A stretch of 64,000 nt of DNA from Limnohabitans sp. 2KL-51 (lineage in GTDB: Bacteria > Pseudomonadota > Gammaproteobacteria > Burkholderiales > Burkholderiaceae_C), in the NCBI RefSeq assembly GCF_003063645.1, contig NZ_NESJ01000005.1, positions 222,130 to 286,129 of the forward strand, given 5' to 3'. The notes below the pieces were generated by a model that had not been told where the DNA came from, did no database searches, and saw only the letters and a list, made by a program, of their open reading frames with translations. Position 1 is the stretch's first letter. The number at the start of each line of letters is the position of its first letter. Position numbers and translations under genes: made by a program. Shown one piece after another: positions 26,711 through 35,105 of the stretch.

Positions 26711-26738
26711 TTGTGAAAATAAAGATATTTTTTATAAT
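26711..26738 (+). promoter_or_regulatory. Candidate sigma-70 promoter for the gsp operon
   Basis: TTGTGA (26711-26716), a 16-nt spacer, then a perfect TATAAT (26733-26738) in an AT-rich block divergent from the secreted-protein gene. It would place one copy of the 32-nt hairpin repeat in the 5' leader of gspE. The call rests on consensus matching only. Confidence 0.45.
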
Positions 26739-26771
26739 TTTAGTTAAATTTTTAAAAAGGGCCGCGTTGAA

Positions 26772-26803
26772 CCATGGACCCCGGGTCTTCGCCTGGGGTG
26801 ACA
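26772..26803 (+). repeat. 32-nt dispersed hairpin repeat, copy 2
   Basis: Exact copy of 25214-25245. In one frame it reads MDPGSSPG, which creates a false upstream start for gspE. The true gspE start is downstream at 26876. It lies between the candidate promoter and gspE. Confidence 0.85.
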
Positions 26804-26875
26804 GAAACAGGGGCAGGCGTTGACGGGGGCGACTGGGGTAACATCCATCGCTATTCAGCTATCGACGATGTCCCC

Positions 26876-28597
26876 ATGACCGCACTGTCCACCGCACCCG
26901 CTCCCATGGATGTTGCTCCGCCACTGCCCCGCTCGCGCTTGGGCGATTTGCTGGTCAACCAGGGCAAGCTCACTGCCCGCGACCTCGACCGCGCCCTCAA
27001 CGCACGCGACGAAACCGGCAGCGTGCTCGAACAAGTGCTGGTCAACCTCGGTCTGGTGTCCGAAGGCGACGTCACCCAAGCGCTGGCCGAACTGCTGCAG
27101 CTGCCCTTTGTGGCGGCTGAAGAATTCCCTGACGTGATGCCCGAAGTCGAAGGCCTGCAGCCCGACTTCTTGCGCACCCACCTGATTTACCCCCTCAAAC
27201 TCGACGAGTCTGGCCTGAGCCTGGCCATGGCCGTGGCCGACGACCCCTTTGCGCTCAAAGCCCTGCGTCTGGCCACCGGTCAGCGCATCCACCCTTGCGT
27301 GGCCAACCCGTCCGACATCGAAAAAGCCTTGAGCAGCCAGGACGAGCCCGAGCGCGAAGACGACGACGACGAGCTGGGAACCGATGTGGGCGATTTTGTC
27401 GAACACCTGCGCGACCTGGCCAGCGAAGCCCCCGTCATCCGGCTGGTCAACCTCATCATTGGCCGCGTCATTGACATGCGCGCCTCGGACATCCACCTCG
27501 AACCCTTTGACGACGGCCTGCATGTGCGCTACCGGGTCGACGGCGTCATCCGCACCGAAGAAATCGTCTCGCCCCAGCTCAGCCCGGCGGTCAATTCACG
27601 CGTCAAACTCATGGCGCACCTGGACATCGCCGAGCGCCGCCTGCCGCAAGACGGCCGCATCAAAACCCGGGTCAAGGGCCGCGAACTTGACCTGCGCGTG
27701 TCCACCATCCCCACCGTGCACGGCGAAAGCGTGGTCATGCGGGTGCTCGACCGCACCAGCGTGCGCTACAGCCTTGAATCCATGGGCTTCGAAGCCGACA
27801 CCCTGACGCGCTTCAACCAGCTGTTGGGCAGGCCCCACGGGATTTTGTTGGTCACCGGCCCCACAGGCTCGGGCAAAACCACCACCTTGTACGCGGCCCT
27901 GTCCAAAATCGACTCGGACGCGCACAAAATCATCACCGTTGAAGAGCCCGTCGAATACCAGCTCGAGGGCATCAACCAGATCCAGGTGCACCAGCAAATC
28001 GGCCTGAGCTTTGCCCGCGCCCTGCGCTCCATCCTGCGGCAAGACCCCGACATCATCATGATCGGCGAAATGCGCGACACCGAAACCGCGCAAATCGCCG
28101 TGCAGTCCGCCCTCACCGGCCACCTGGTGCTGTCCACCCTGCACACCAACACCGCTGCCGGCGCCATCATCCGCCTGCAAGACATGGGCGTCGAGCCCTA
28201 CCTCATCACCTCCTCGGTCAACGGCGTGTTGTCGCAGCGCCTGGTGCGCCGCCTGTGCCCGCACTGCAAAGAAGCCTACGTGCCCGACCCCCAAGTCGTC
28301 AAAGAATCCGGCATGGACCGCCTGGGCCTGAGCGCCCCCAAGCTTTGGCGCGCCGTGGGTTGCCCGCAATGCCGCCAAACCGGCTACTCGGGCCGCACCG
28401 GCATCCACGAACTGTTGGTCATGGACGACGTCATGCGCCGAGGCATCCTGGATGGCCTTGACTCGGCCTCGCTGCACACCAAAGCCACGGCAGCGGGCAT
28501 GCACACCCTGTACGAAGACGGCCTGCGCAAAGTGGCCGACGGCGTCACCACGCTGGACGAACTGCTGCGCGTGACCGAGGACCAGTCCGATGCCTGA
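26876..28597 (+). CDS. gspE: Type II secretion ATPase GspE
   Basis: A protein of 573 residues. The N-terminal T2SSE_N domain (about 20-150) is followed by the ATPase: Walker A GPTGSGKTTT, the Asp box and Walker B region (DPDIIMIGEMRD), and the His box. A tetracysteine zinc module (CPHC and CPQC, 35 residues apart) is typical of GspE. It powers pseudopilus growth from the cytoplasmic face. The ATG at 26876 is chosen because codons before it translate an intergenic repeat. The stop overlaps gspF by 8 nt. Confidence 0.95.
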   Translation: MTALSTAPAPMDVAPPLPRSRLGDLLVNQGKLTARDLDRALNARDETGSVLEQVLVNLGLVSEGDVTQALAELLQLPFVAAEEFPDVMPEVEGLQPDFLRTHLIYPLKLDESGLSLAMAVADDPFALKALRLATGQRIHPCVANPSDIEKALSSQDEPEREDDDDELGTDVGDFVEHLRDLASEAPVIRLVNLIIGRVIDMRASDIHLEPFDDGLHVRYRVDGVIRTEEIVSPQLSPAVNSRVKLMAHLDIAERRLPQDGRIKTRVKGRELDLRVSTIPTVHGESVVMRVLDRTSVRYSLESMGFEADTLTRFNQLLGRPHGILLVTGPTGSGKTTTLYAALSKIDSDAHKIITVEEPVEYQLEGINQIQVHQQIGLSFARALRSILRQDPDIIMIGEMRDTETAQIAVQSALTGHLVLSTLHTNTAAGAIIRLQDMGVEPYLITSSVNGVLSQRLVRRLCPHCKEAYVPDPQVVKESGMDRLGLSAPKLWRAVGCPQCRQTGYSGRTGIHELLVMDDVMRRGILDGLDSASLHTKATAAGMHTLYEDGLRKVADGVTTLDELLRVTEDQSDA

Positions 28598-29849
28598 TTT
28601 CGTCTGGAAAGCCGCCCGCGCCGACGCCAGCACCCAGGAAGGGCGCCTGAGCGCACCCACACAAGCGCGCGCCATGCAGCAACTGCGCAGCCAGGGCCTG
28701 ACCCTGCTGAGCATCCGCGAAGCCGGCACCTCGTTGGTGGCAGAACAAGCCACCCAGTTCAAAAACCTGCACGGCGGCCAAAGCTCGCGCCTGTCGCGCC
28801 TGCTCTCCAACCAAAACGTCACCCAGGCCGACATCCTGGTCATGTCCAGCGAGTTGTCCATCATGCTCAAAGCCGGGCTGGCGCTGGACAACGCCTTGCG
28901 CGTGCTCATTGGCATGAACGCCAAGCCCGCCATGATGCAGCTGACCCAAACCCTGCTCGAAGACGTCAAAAGCGGCCAACCCCTGAGCAAAGCGCTGGGC
29001 AAACATCCGCAGCAATTCAGCGACTTCTATATCAACATGATCCGTTCGGGCGAAGCCAGCGGCCAAATCAGCGCCGTGCTCGAACGGCTGGTCGAACACC
29101 TCGAACGCCTCAAAGCCCTGCGCGAAAGCGTCATCTCGGCCATCATTTACCCCTGCATCTTGCTGGGCGTGGCCGTCATCTCCCTGATCGCCATGCTCGG
29201 CTTTGTGGTGCCGCAATTCGAGACCCTGTTCAACGACATGGGCGACGCCTTGCCCGCACCCACACGCCTCGTCATGGTGGTGGGCAAAGCCTTCACCGAA
29301 TACGCGCCAGTGATGGCTTTGGTGTTGCTGGTGGTGTTTTGGCTGGCCCAACGGTGGTTCAAGTCAAGCACAGGTCGACGCTGGTGGCAAAGCCATGTTT
29401 TGCAGTTGCCCATCCTGGGGCGTTTGGTTCTCAAGTACAACCTGACGCTTTTCTCCCGTTCCTTGGGCACCTTGCTGGGCAATGGCGTGCCGCTGATATC
29501 GGCGCTGCACATCGCCACCCAAACCATCGGCAACGACATCTTGCGCAATGCCTTGCAAGGGATCCCGGGCAAAGTCAAGGGCGGCGGTAAAATGGTTGAC
29601 GCACTCAAAAGCAGCGGCATTTTTGAGCCACTGGCGATCAACTTGATGAAAGTCGGAGAAGAAACGGGGCGAATGGGGCCTATGCTTCTTGAGCTGGCCC
29701 GAATCTTCAATGCGGATGTGGAAACAGGCATCAAACGCGGTCTAACCTTGTTGGAGCCGCTTTTGATCATTGTGTTGGGCCTCATGATCGCTTCCATCAT
29801 TGTCAGCATCCTGCTGGGCATCCTGTCCGTCAATGACCTCGCCGTATAA
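28590..29849 (+). CDS. gspF: Type II secretion inner-membrane platform protein GspF
   Basis: A protein of 419 residues with two homologous T2SSF domains (SSELSIMLKAGLALDNAL, and FSRSLGTLLGNGVPLISAL) and three membrane segments, including CILLGVAVISLIAMLGFVV and a C-terminal LLIIVLGLMIASIIVSILLG. It anchors the ATPase to the membrane platform. Its ATG lies inside the end of gspE. Confidence 0.96.
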   Translation: MPDFVWKAARADASTQEGRLSAPTQARAMQQLRSQGLTLLSIREAGTSLVAEQATQFKNLHGGQSSRLSRLLSNQNVTQADILVMSSELSIMLKAGLALDNALRVLIGMNAKPAMMQLTQTLLEDVKSGQPLSKALGKHPQQFSDFYINMIRSGEASGQISAVLERLVEHLERLKALRESVISAIIYPCILLGVAVISLIAMLGFVVPQFETLFNDMGDALPAPTRLVMVVGKAFTEYAPVMALVLLVVFWLAQRWFKSSTGRRWWQSHVLQLPILGRLVLKYNLTLFSRSLGTLLGNGVPLISALHIATQTIGNDILRNALQGIPGKVKGGGKMVDALKSSGIFEPLAINLMKVGEETGRMGPMLLELARIFNADVETGIKRGLTLLEPLLIIVLGLMIASIIVSILLGILSVNDLAV

Positions 29850-29880
29850 TTTTTTCAGTTTTTCGATGAAACAAAACGCC

Positions 29881-30321
29881 ATGAAAACCATTTCGTCTCA
29901 GCGCAGCGGCCAAGCGCGCAGATCCCAAGGATTCACCTTGATTGAACTCTTGGTGGTACTGGCCATTTTGACCTTGCTGGCGGGTTTGGTGGGCCCGCGC
30001 GTCCTGGGCCAACTCGGTGGAGCCAAATCCAAAACAGCAGGCGTCCAGATTGCAGACATCGAAAAATCCCTCGAACTCTTCAAGCTCGACGTTGGCCGTT
30101 TCCCCACACGCGAAGAAGGCCTGCCAAGCCTGGTGGCTGCGCCCGCAGGTGCTACCGGCTGGAATGGCCCTTACATCAAAGGTTCCTTGCCCAACGACCC
30201 TTGGGGCAAGCCTTACCAATACGCACCCGCCGAAGGGGGCAATGTCCAAATTTTGTCGCTGGGCGCTGACGGTGCACCCGGCGGTGAAGGTGAAAACGCT
30301 GACGTCAAGAACAAAAACTGA
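29881..30321 (+). CDS. gspG: Major pseudopilin GspG
   Basis: The class III leader ends RSQG, followed by FTLIELLVVLAIL with the conserved Glu5 of the mature protein. The C-terminal half has the GspG pattern (FPTREEGLPSLV, WNGPYIKG, DPWGKPYQY) including calcium-site residues near the end (SLGADGAPGGEGENAD). It is the main subunit of the pseudopilus. Starts at 29866 or 29881 are both possible, neither with a clear ribosome site. The shorter leader (17 residues) is preferred. Confidence 0.95.
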   Translation: MKTISSQRSGQARRSQGFTLIELLVVLAILTLLAGLVGPRVLGQLGGAKSKTAGVQIADIEKSLELFKLDVGRFPTREEGLPSLVAAPAGATGWNGPYIKGSLPNDPWGKPYQYAPAEGGNVQILSLGADGAPGGEGENADVKNKN

Positions 30322-30322
30322 G

Positions 30323-30790
30323 ATGGCCATGCCCCGGCCTCCTGTCAAAGTGCAGAGGGGCTTCACCTTGATCGAGCTGCTGGTGGTCTTGGCCATTGCC
30401 TCGCTCTTGGTGGGTCTGGCACCTGTGGCTTACAGCACAGCGCGTGAATCGGCCCAATACCGCACCACCCTGCGCACCATGACCGCTGACATGCGCCAAG
30501 CGCGCCAGCAAGCCATGGCGCAAAGCATCCCGGTCACCTTCCAAATTGATTTGCAAAACCGACAGCAAGGCATCGTGGGCCGGCCTTTTCAGACATGGCC
30601 TGCAGAACTGCGCATCCAAGCCACTGTTGGGCAAAATCAAATCCAGCAAGGCACCGCTGCCATCGTCTTTTTGCCCGGCGGTGGCGCCACAGGCGGCAGC
30701 ATCGAAGTCTTGCGCAGCAACGGCACAGGAACGCGACTGCGGGTGGATTGGTTTTCGGGTTTGATCACGCAAGAACGGCTTTTGCCATGA
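30323..30790 (+). CDS. gspH: Minor pseudopilin GspH
   Basis: A protein of 155 residues. Leader QRG, then FTLIELLVVLAIASLLV with Glu5 and a GspH-type C-terminal beta domain (DMRQARQQAMAQ helix; FLPGGGATGGSIEV). It caps the pseudopilus with GspI, J and K. Its stop overlaps the gspI start (ATGA). Confidence 0.9.
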   Translation: MAMPRPPVKVQRGFTLIELLVVLAIASLLVGLAPVAYSTARESAQYRTTLRTMTADMRQARQQAMAQSIPVTFQIDLQNRQQGIVGRPFQTWPAELRIQATVGQNQIQQGTAAIVFLPGGGATGGSIEVLRSNGTGTRLRVDWFSGLITQERLLP

Positions 30791-31221
30791 AAGCCAAGGC
30801 CAAAGGCGCACCCAGCGCATCCCCATGCCGCCGCTCGGCTCAGCGCGGTTTTTCCTTGCTGGAACTGCTGGTGGCCTTCACCATCATGGCCATGTCATTG
30901 GGCCTCATTTACAAAGCCATGGGGGGCAGTGCCCGCAACGCCGGCGATCTTGTCACGCGCCAGCAAGCGATCATGTTGGCCGACTCCTTGTTGCAATCGC
31001 GCGAATCCGTCAACAGCCAAGGCTGGCAAGAATCGGGCACCCACGGGCGCTTCGAATGGCAAGCCAGCACCGAGCTATGGGGGCAGACCGCACCTGGTGC
31101 GCTGGCCCTGCATCAACTCAACATTGTGGTTCGCTGGGCCGATGGCACCGCTACGCGTCAAGTTTTGGCCCAAACGCTGTTGCCGCAACGCAAACCCGCT
31201 CCAGGAGAACCTGCACTGTGA
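30787..31221 (+). CDS. gspI: Minor pseudopilin GspI
   Basis: A protein of 144 residues. Leader AQRG, then FSLLELLVAFTIMAMSLG with Glu5 and a short C-terminal domain (FEWQ, LHQLNIVVRW) typical of GspI. The 4-nt overlaps on both sides indicate coupled translation. Confidence 0.92.
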   Translation: MKAKAKGAPSASPCRRSAQRGFSLLELLVAFTIMAMSLGLIYKAMGGSARNAGDLVTRQQAIMLADSLLQSRESVNSQGWQESGTHGRFEWQASTELWGQTAPGALALHQLNIVVRWADGTATRQVLAQTLLPQRKPAPGEPAL

Positions 31222-31919
31222 AGCAGCTTCTGTCCCCGGCACCCAGTGTTCAACACGGATTTACGCTGATTGAGCTGCTGGTCGTCATGACCATGCTGGC
31301 CTTGATCATGGTCGGCTTGGGCCAGGCTTTTCGCAGCATGGGCCAAACCGAAGTTCGCGTGGACGAGCGGCTTCAACGCAGCGACCAAATGCGTGTCGTC
31401 AAGCACTTTTTGCAATCTGCGCTGACACGAACAGACGCCACCAGCTACGCCAACCCCGATGTCAAGGGCGGGCAGGGCGTTTTGTTCAAGGCCGATCCCG
31501 ACAGCATCAGCTGGGTGGGCAACATGCCCGCACGGCCCGGCATGGGCGGCAGACACTTTTTCCGCTTGGCCATGGAGGACCTTCAAGGCGGTGATAGGGG
31601 ACTGGTATTACGCTACCTGGCGTGGACGCCGCTGGCCCAGTTTCCTGACTGGAACCAAGCAGACACCCAGGTCTTGGTCAACCGCACGATCGATTTGAAA
31701 ATCATGGCCGAAGGTCTGCCAAAACGTTTGTCCGACGCCCAAGCCGACTGGCCCATGGGCTGGCAAGCAGGCTGGCCCGCGGCCAAAGAGCTGCCCCAAC
31801 GCGTCAGCCTGCTCATTCAAGACCAACAGGGTGCATGGCCCCCCATCACTGTGCCCCTCTATGCCAGCATCGGAAGTGCCCCGGTGTCTGGTGGATTTGT
31901 TGTTGGCGGAGGGCGTTAA
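31218..31919 (+). CDS. gspJ: Minor pseudopilin GspJ (GTG start)
   Basis: A protein of 233 residues from a GTG overlapping the gspI stop (GTGA). Leader VQHG, then FTLIELLVVMTMLALIM, followed by a long C-terminal domain (RVDERLQRSDQM, DRGLVLRYLAW) as in GspJ. The frame upstream is open but overlaps gspI. Confidence 0.9.
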   Translation: MKQLLSPAPSVQHGFTLIELLVVMTMLALIMVGLGQAFRSMGQTEVRVDERLQRSDQMRVVKHFLQSALTRTDATSYANPDVKGGQGVLFKADPDSISWVGNMPARPGMGGRHFFRLAMEDLQGGDRGLVLRYLAWTPLAQFPDWNQADTQVLVNRTIDLKIMAEGLPKRLSDAQADWPMGWQAGWPAAKELPQRVSLLIQDQQGAWPPITVPLYASIGSAPVSGGFVVGGGR

Positions 31920-31922
31920 GAC

Positions 31923-32783
31923 ATGAGTCACCTCAACCAACAAGTCGCCAAGCAACAAGGCATCGCCCTCATCGCGGTGCTGTGGGTAGTGGCTGCGCTG
32001 GGCATCATGGTGGTGGGCATGATCCATGTGGTCAAAGGCGAAACACGCCTGGCCGCCCAGTTGCAACGCACCACACTCGACAGCGGCATCGCCGACGCAG
32101 CGATTCGGCTGGCCTTGCAGCAAACCCTGTTGGCAAACAAAAAAGAGTTCAAAACCATTGAAGTCACCACCGTGCAGGTGTTTGATCGAACCATTCAGGT
32201 CGAATTCATTCCTCTGAACGGGTTGATCAACCTCAACCATGCCCCCATCGCCTTGTTGGCCGATGCATTTCAATACGCAGCGGGACTGCCCAAAGAACAA
32301 GCCACGGCTCTTGCGCAAGCCATAGACCTGGAGCGACAAAAGCGCAACGCCAAAGGCGAGGCGGCCAAAATGCACAGCCCTGAGGACCTGCTGCGCATAC
32401 CCGGCATCGACTACGACTTGGCCGCCCTGGTGATGCCCCTGTTCACCACCGACCTCGAAGACACCCAAAGAGTCAATCCCTTGGCGGCCCCACTGGCCGT
32501 GTTGACTGTGCTGGCCCAAGGCAACGCCGCTTTGGCGCAGCAAGTTTTTCAGACCCGAATCGAACGCGGTGACACGACCGACACCACCCAACTCAGCGGT
32601 AATCACCTTCAAATTTCGAGCACCGGGCAGATCGCAGTGCGAGCGACCCTGAGTTCAGGCGACAATATGGCGGTTGTCCGGGTCTGGCGCTTGGCGCTGT
32701 CGGGTGATTCACACGGGTTGCCATGGCGGGTGCTCGGTCAAGACCCCCCCTTCCAGATCAGCACAAGCTCTACCCCCCCTTGA
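31923..32783 (+). CDS. gspK: Minor pseudopilin GspK
   Basis: A protein of 286 residues. The leader QQG is followed by IALIAVLWVVAALGI. The residue at mature position 5 is not Glu, the hallmark of GspK, which sits at the tip. A helical alpha domain follows, with PEDLLRIPGI near residue 155. It is 3 nt after gspJ. Confidence 0.92.
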   Translation: MSHLNQQVAKQQGIALIAVLWVVAALGIMVVGMIHVVKGETRLAAQLQRTTLDSGIADAAIRLALQQTLLANKKEFKTIEVTTVQVFDRTIQVEFIPLNGLINLNHAPIALLADAFQYAAGLPKEQATALAQAIDLERQKRNAKGEAAKMHSPEDLLRIPGIDYDLAALVMPLFTTDLEDTQRVNPLAAPLAVLTVLAQGNAALAQQVFQTRIERGDTTDTTQLSGNHLQISSTGQIAVRATLSSGDNMAVVRVWRLALSGDSHGLPWRVLGQDPPFQISTSSTPP

Positions 32784-32791
32784 ACAAGTCC

Positions 32792-33880
32792 ATGAAGCCC
32801 TTGAACCTATCCCCCAGTTTGTTTGGCGTTGACCTGCGTCAACTGGGTCAAGACTGGGCCCAAGCTTTGGCGCTCATGGCCCGGTGGCCCGGTGTGCGTT
32901 GGTTAACACCCCATTTCGCCACACGGTTGCGGCTGCCCCAAGGCGGGCAAATCACTTGCCTTGAGAAAAACGGGCATACCCAAGTGTTGCCAGGCCTGCA
33001 AGACACCCCTTACGTTGGCTTGGTATTGCCAGACGACCTGGTTTTGTGGCGCAACCTCAAACTGCCCGGACTCAAGGGCGATGAATTGGATGCCGCAGTG
33101 CGCCTGGAGGTCGATCGCCTCAACCCCTTTCCTGCCGATGAACTGCTGTGGGCCCAACGAACACAAACCGCCTCGGATGCCGGGCAACAGGTGCAACTGG
33201 CCCTGACGTCCACTCGCCTGGTCGCTGACCACCTGGCCAAGGACAGCGACAAGCAACGCCAATCAGGGCTTATCCCTGCGGCCATGACAGAAGTGTGGGC
33301 GCAACACCCCGCAACCGGGCAATACATGGTGTTCAGCGGCTTTGGTGAGACCACACGCTGGCAACGCACCCTCCGCTGGCGCAATGTCAATTTGCTGCTG
33401 GTTGCGCTCATTGTGGCGGTCGGTTTGGCAGCAGCGGTCACACCCTCTTTGCAACTGCGCTACCGTGTGCAGCAGGCCCACGACGAGTTCACGCAACTTC
33501 AAACCCAGGCAGCCCCCGCCGTCAAGGCCCGCGAGCAAATGAGCCAGCTCAACAACAAAGTGCAACAACTGCAAGCCCTGGTGGGGCAGCGCATGGTGCC
33601 TGAACATGTGTTGCTGCTGCTCACCCGTTACATCCCTGAAGACACCTACATCCTGGTGCTCGACATCAAAGAATCCACCGTGAACATCACCGGTGTCACC
33701 CCCAATGCCACCGCCTTGATGCAGCACCTGGGCAAACAACCCGGCATTACCAAAGTCAAAGCCCCCAACGCAGCTCGCCGCGAACGCGACAGGGAGGTCT
33801 TCAACATTGAGTTTGTCCTGACCCCCACGCAAGAAGAGACCGCCACCCAAGCCACTGCAGCCACAGGGAGCAAGCCATGA
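32792..33880 (+). CDS. gspL: Type II secretion platform protein GspL (PilN-like C-terminus)
   Basis: A protein of 362 residues. The N-terminal cytoplasmic actin-like part (about 1-200) is followed by one membrane helix (VNLLLVALIVAVGLAAAV) and a periplasmic coiled-coil plus ferredoxin-like domain of PilN type. GspL links GspE to the membrane platform. It starts at the ATG at 32792, 8 nt after gspK, and overlaps gspM by 4 nt. Confidence 0.88.
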   Translation: MKPLNLSPSLFGVDLRQLGQDWAQALALMARWPGVRWLTPHFATRLRLPQGGQITCLEKNGHTQVLPGLQDTPYVGLVLPDDLVLWRNLKLPGLKGDELDAAVRLEVDRLNPFPADELLWAQRTQTASDAGQQVQLALTSTRLVADHLAKDSDKQRQSGLIPAAMTEVWAQHPATGQYMVFSGFGETTRWQRTLRWRNVNLLLVALIVAVGLAAAVTPSLQLRYRVQQAHDEFTQLQTQAAPAVKAREQMSQLNNKVQQLQALVGQRMVPEHVLLLLTRYIPEDTYILVLDIKESTVNITGVTPNATALMQHLGKQPGITKVKAPNAARRERDREVFNIEFVLTPTQEETATQATAATGSKP

Positions 33881-34428
33881 TCCGACTGCGTCTCCGCATT
33901 GTTGTGCTGCAAATCGTCACTGTCTTGTTGGTCATCGCGCCGTTTGCCATGGGTGGCCTTTATGTTTGGCAAAAGCACGAAGCCGCACTCGAAAAAATGG
34001 ATCAGTGGGAACCCCGACATGCCAGGTTGCAAGGCATCCTGGCCCAGCAAAATGATTTCGCAACAGCCAATCAGCTGGCGCAAAGCCTTTTGAACGTTTT
34101 TGTCTACCCCGCTGAAGCCGACGGCACCAAAGTGGCCAATGAAGCACAGCAACGCATCAAAAGCGCGCTCGAACAAGCCGGCTTCCGGGTCGAAAGCATC
34201 CGCGTCAGCGAAGGTGTCGAGTCGGGTGACTTTCTGCGCCTCAAAGTCAGCGCCCGACTCGATGGCAACATCAACCACCTGTTCAGGTCCCTGTTGCTGC
34301 TGCGCGAGCAAAACCCGGTCCTTATTGTGGATGCCATGCGCTTCAACAACGAAGGCCCCTTGTTCAAAGCCAGTGTGCAACGCATCACCGGGCAAATCGA
34401 CTTCACTGTGCTGAGGGCCAAACCATGA
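33877..34428 (+). CDS. gspM: Type II secretion platform protein GspM (PilO-like)
   Basis: A protein of 183 residues. One N-terminal membrane helix (IVVLQIVTVLLVIAPFAM) leads to a coiled coil and a small alpha-beta domain, as in the GspM subtype-b/PilO group. It partners GspL. Start and stop both overlap their neighbours by 4 nt. Confidence 0.87.
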   Translation: MIRLRLRIVVLQIVTVLLVIAPFAMGGLYVWQKHEAALEKMDQWEPRHARLQGILAQQNDFATANQLAQSLLNVFVYPAEADGTKVANEAQQRIKSALEQAGFRVESIRVSEGVESGDFLRLKVSARLDGNINHLFRSLLLLREQNPVLIVDAMRFNNEGPLFKASVQRITGQIDFTVLRAKP

Positions 34429-35081
34429 GGCACCCCTTGTTGCGCACTGTTTTGCTGGTGCTTGTATTGCTGGCGTCAGGGGGCGGCTTGGCTTGGCTTT
34501 GGTTCGATGCCGACGGAAACATCAAAAACAGCCAGTGGGCAAGACCACCGGCAGTGGCCGCTGTCGTGCCGACCGTCAGCATCAAGGAACCCGTGGGTAT
34601 GGGTTTGGACGAAGCCACGCTTAGCCTGACCATTGAGCGGCCACTTTTTGCCACCGACCGCAAAGTTCCACCCCCTCCTGCGCCACCCACACCGCCACCG
34701 CCGCCACCGCCACCGCCACCGCCAGATGCCCTGAATGGGGCGCACCTGTTTGGTTTGATCGCAGGCGAACAAGGCTTTGTGATCCTGCGTGCCGAAGGCA
34801 AGATTCGCAGCGTCAAACTCAACGACAACGTGGGTGACTGGGTGCTCAAGAACATCGAAGAGCGCACGGCGCAATTCGAACGCAAAGAAGAAAAACGCAC
34901 CCTCACACTTGAATACGCCAAGCTCGGTGTGCCCGTCAACGCAGCAGCCGCTGCGCCCCTGCTGGGAACGAATGCGGCTCAAAGTGGCGCCGCCGCCCCC
35001 AATTTGCCTAACGGCGCCAATGCTGAATTAGAAGCGCGACGCAAGCGGCGAGAAGCCATGCGCGCCCTTCCATCACAATAA
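34425..35081 (+). CDS. gspN: Type II secretion GspN/GspC-like protein with proline-rich linker
   Basis: A protein of 218 residues. An N-terminal membrane helix (TVLLVLVLLASGGGLAWLW) is followed by a long proline linker (about residues 84-100, encoded by CCG/CCA repeats). Next is a GspC homology-region-like domain (HLFGLIAGEQGFVILRAEGKIRSV), and a charged Ala-rich tail ends the protein. Its place between gspM and gspD matches xpsN of Xanthomonas, which does the GspC job of joining the platform to the secretin. Confidence 0.82.
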   Translation: MRHPLLRTVLLVLVLLASGGGLAWLWFDADGNIKNSQWARPPAVAAVVPTVSIKEPVGMGLDEATLSLTIERPLFATDRKVPPPPAPPTPPPPPPPPPPPDALNGAHLFGLIAGEQGFVILRAEGKIRSVKLNDNVGDWVLKNIEERTAQFERKEEKRTLTLEYAKLGVPVNAAAAAPLLGTNAAQSGAAAPNLPNGANAELEARRKRREAMRALPSQ

Positions 35082-35105
35082 TGCCCATTTTGGGAAATAT
35101 TCTCT

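Noticed and set aside
26774..26875. Upstream extension of gspE beginning MDPGSSPG
   Set aside because: The first residues translate a 32-nt intergenic repeat also found at 25214-25245 outside any gene; the extension shows no GspE similarity.
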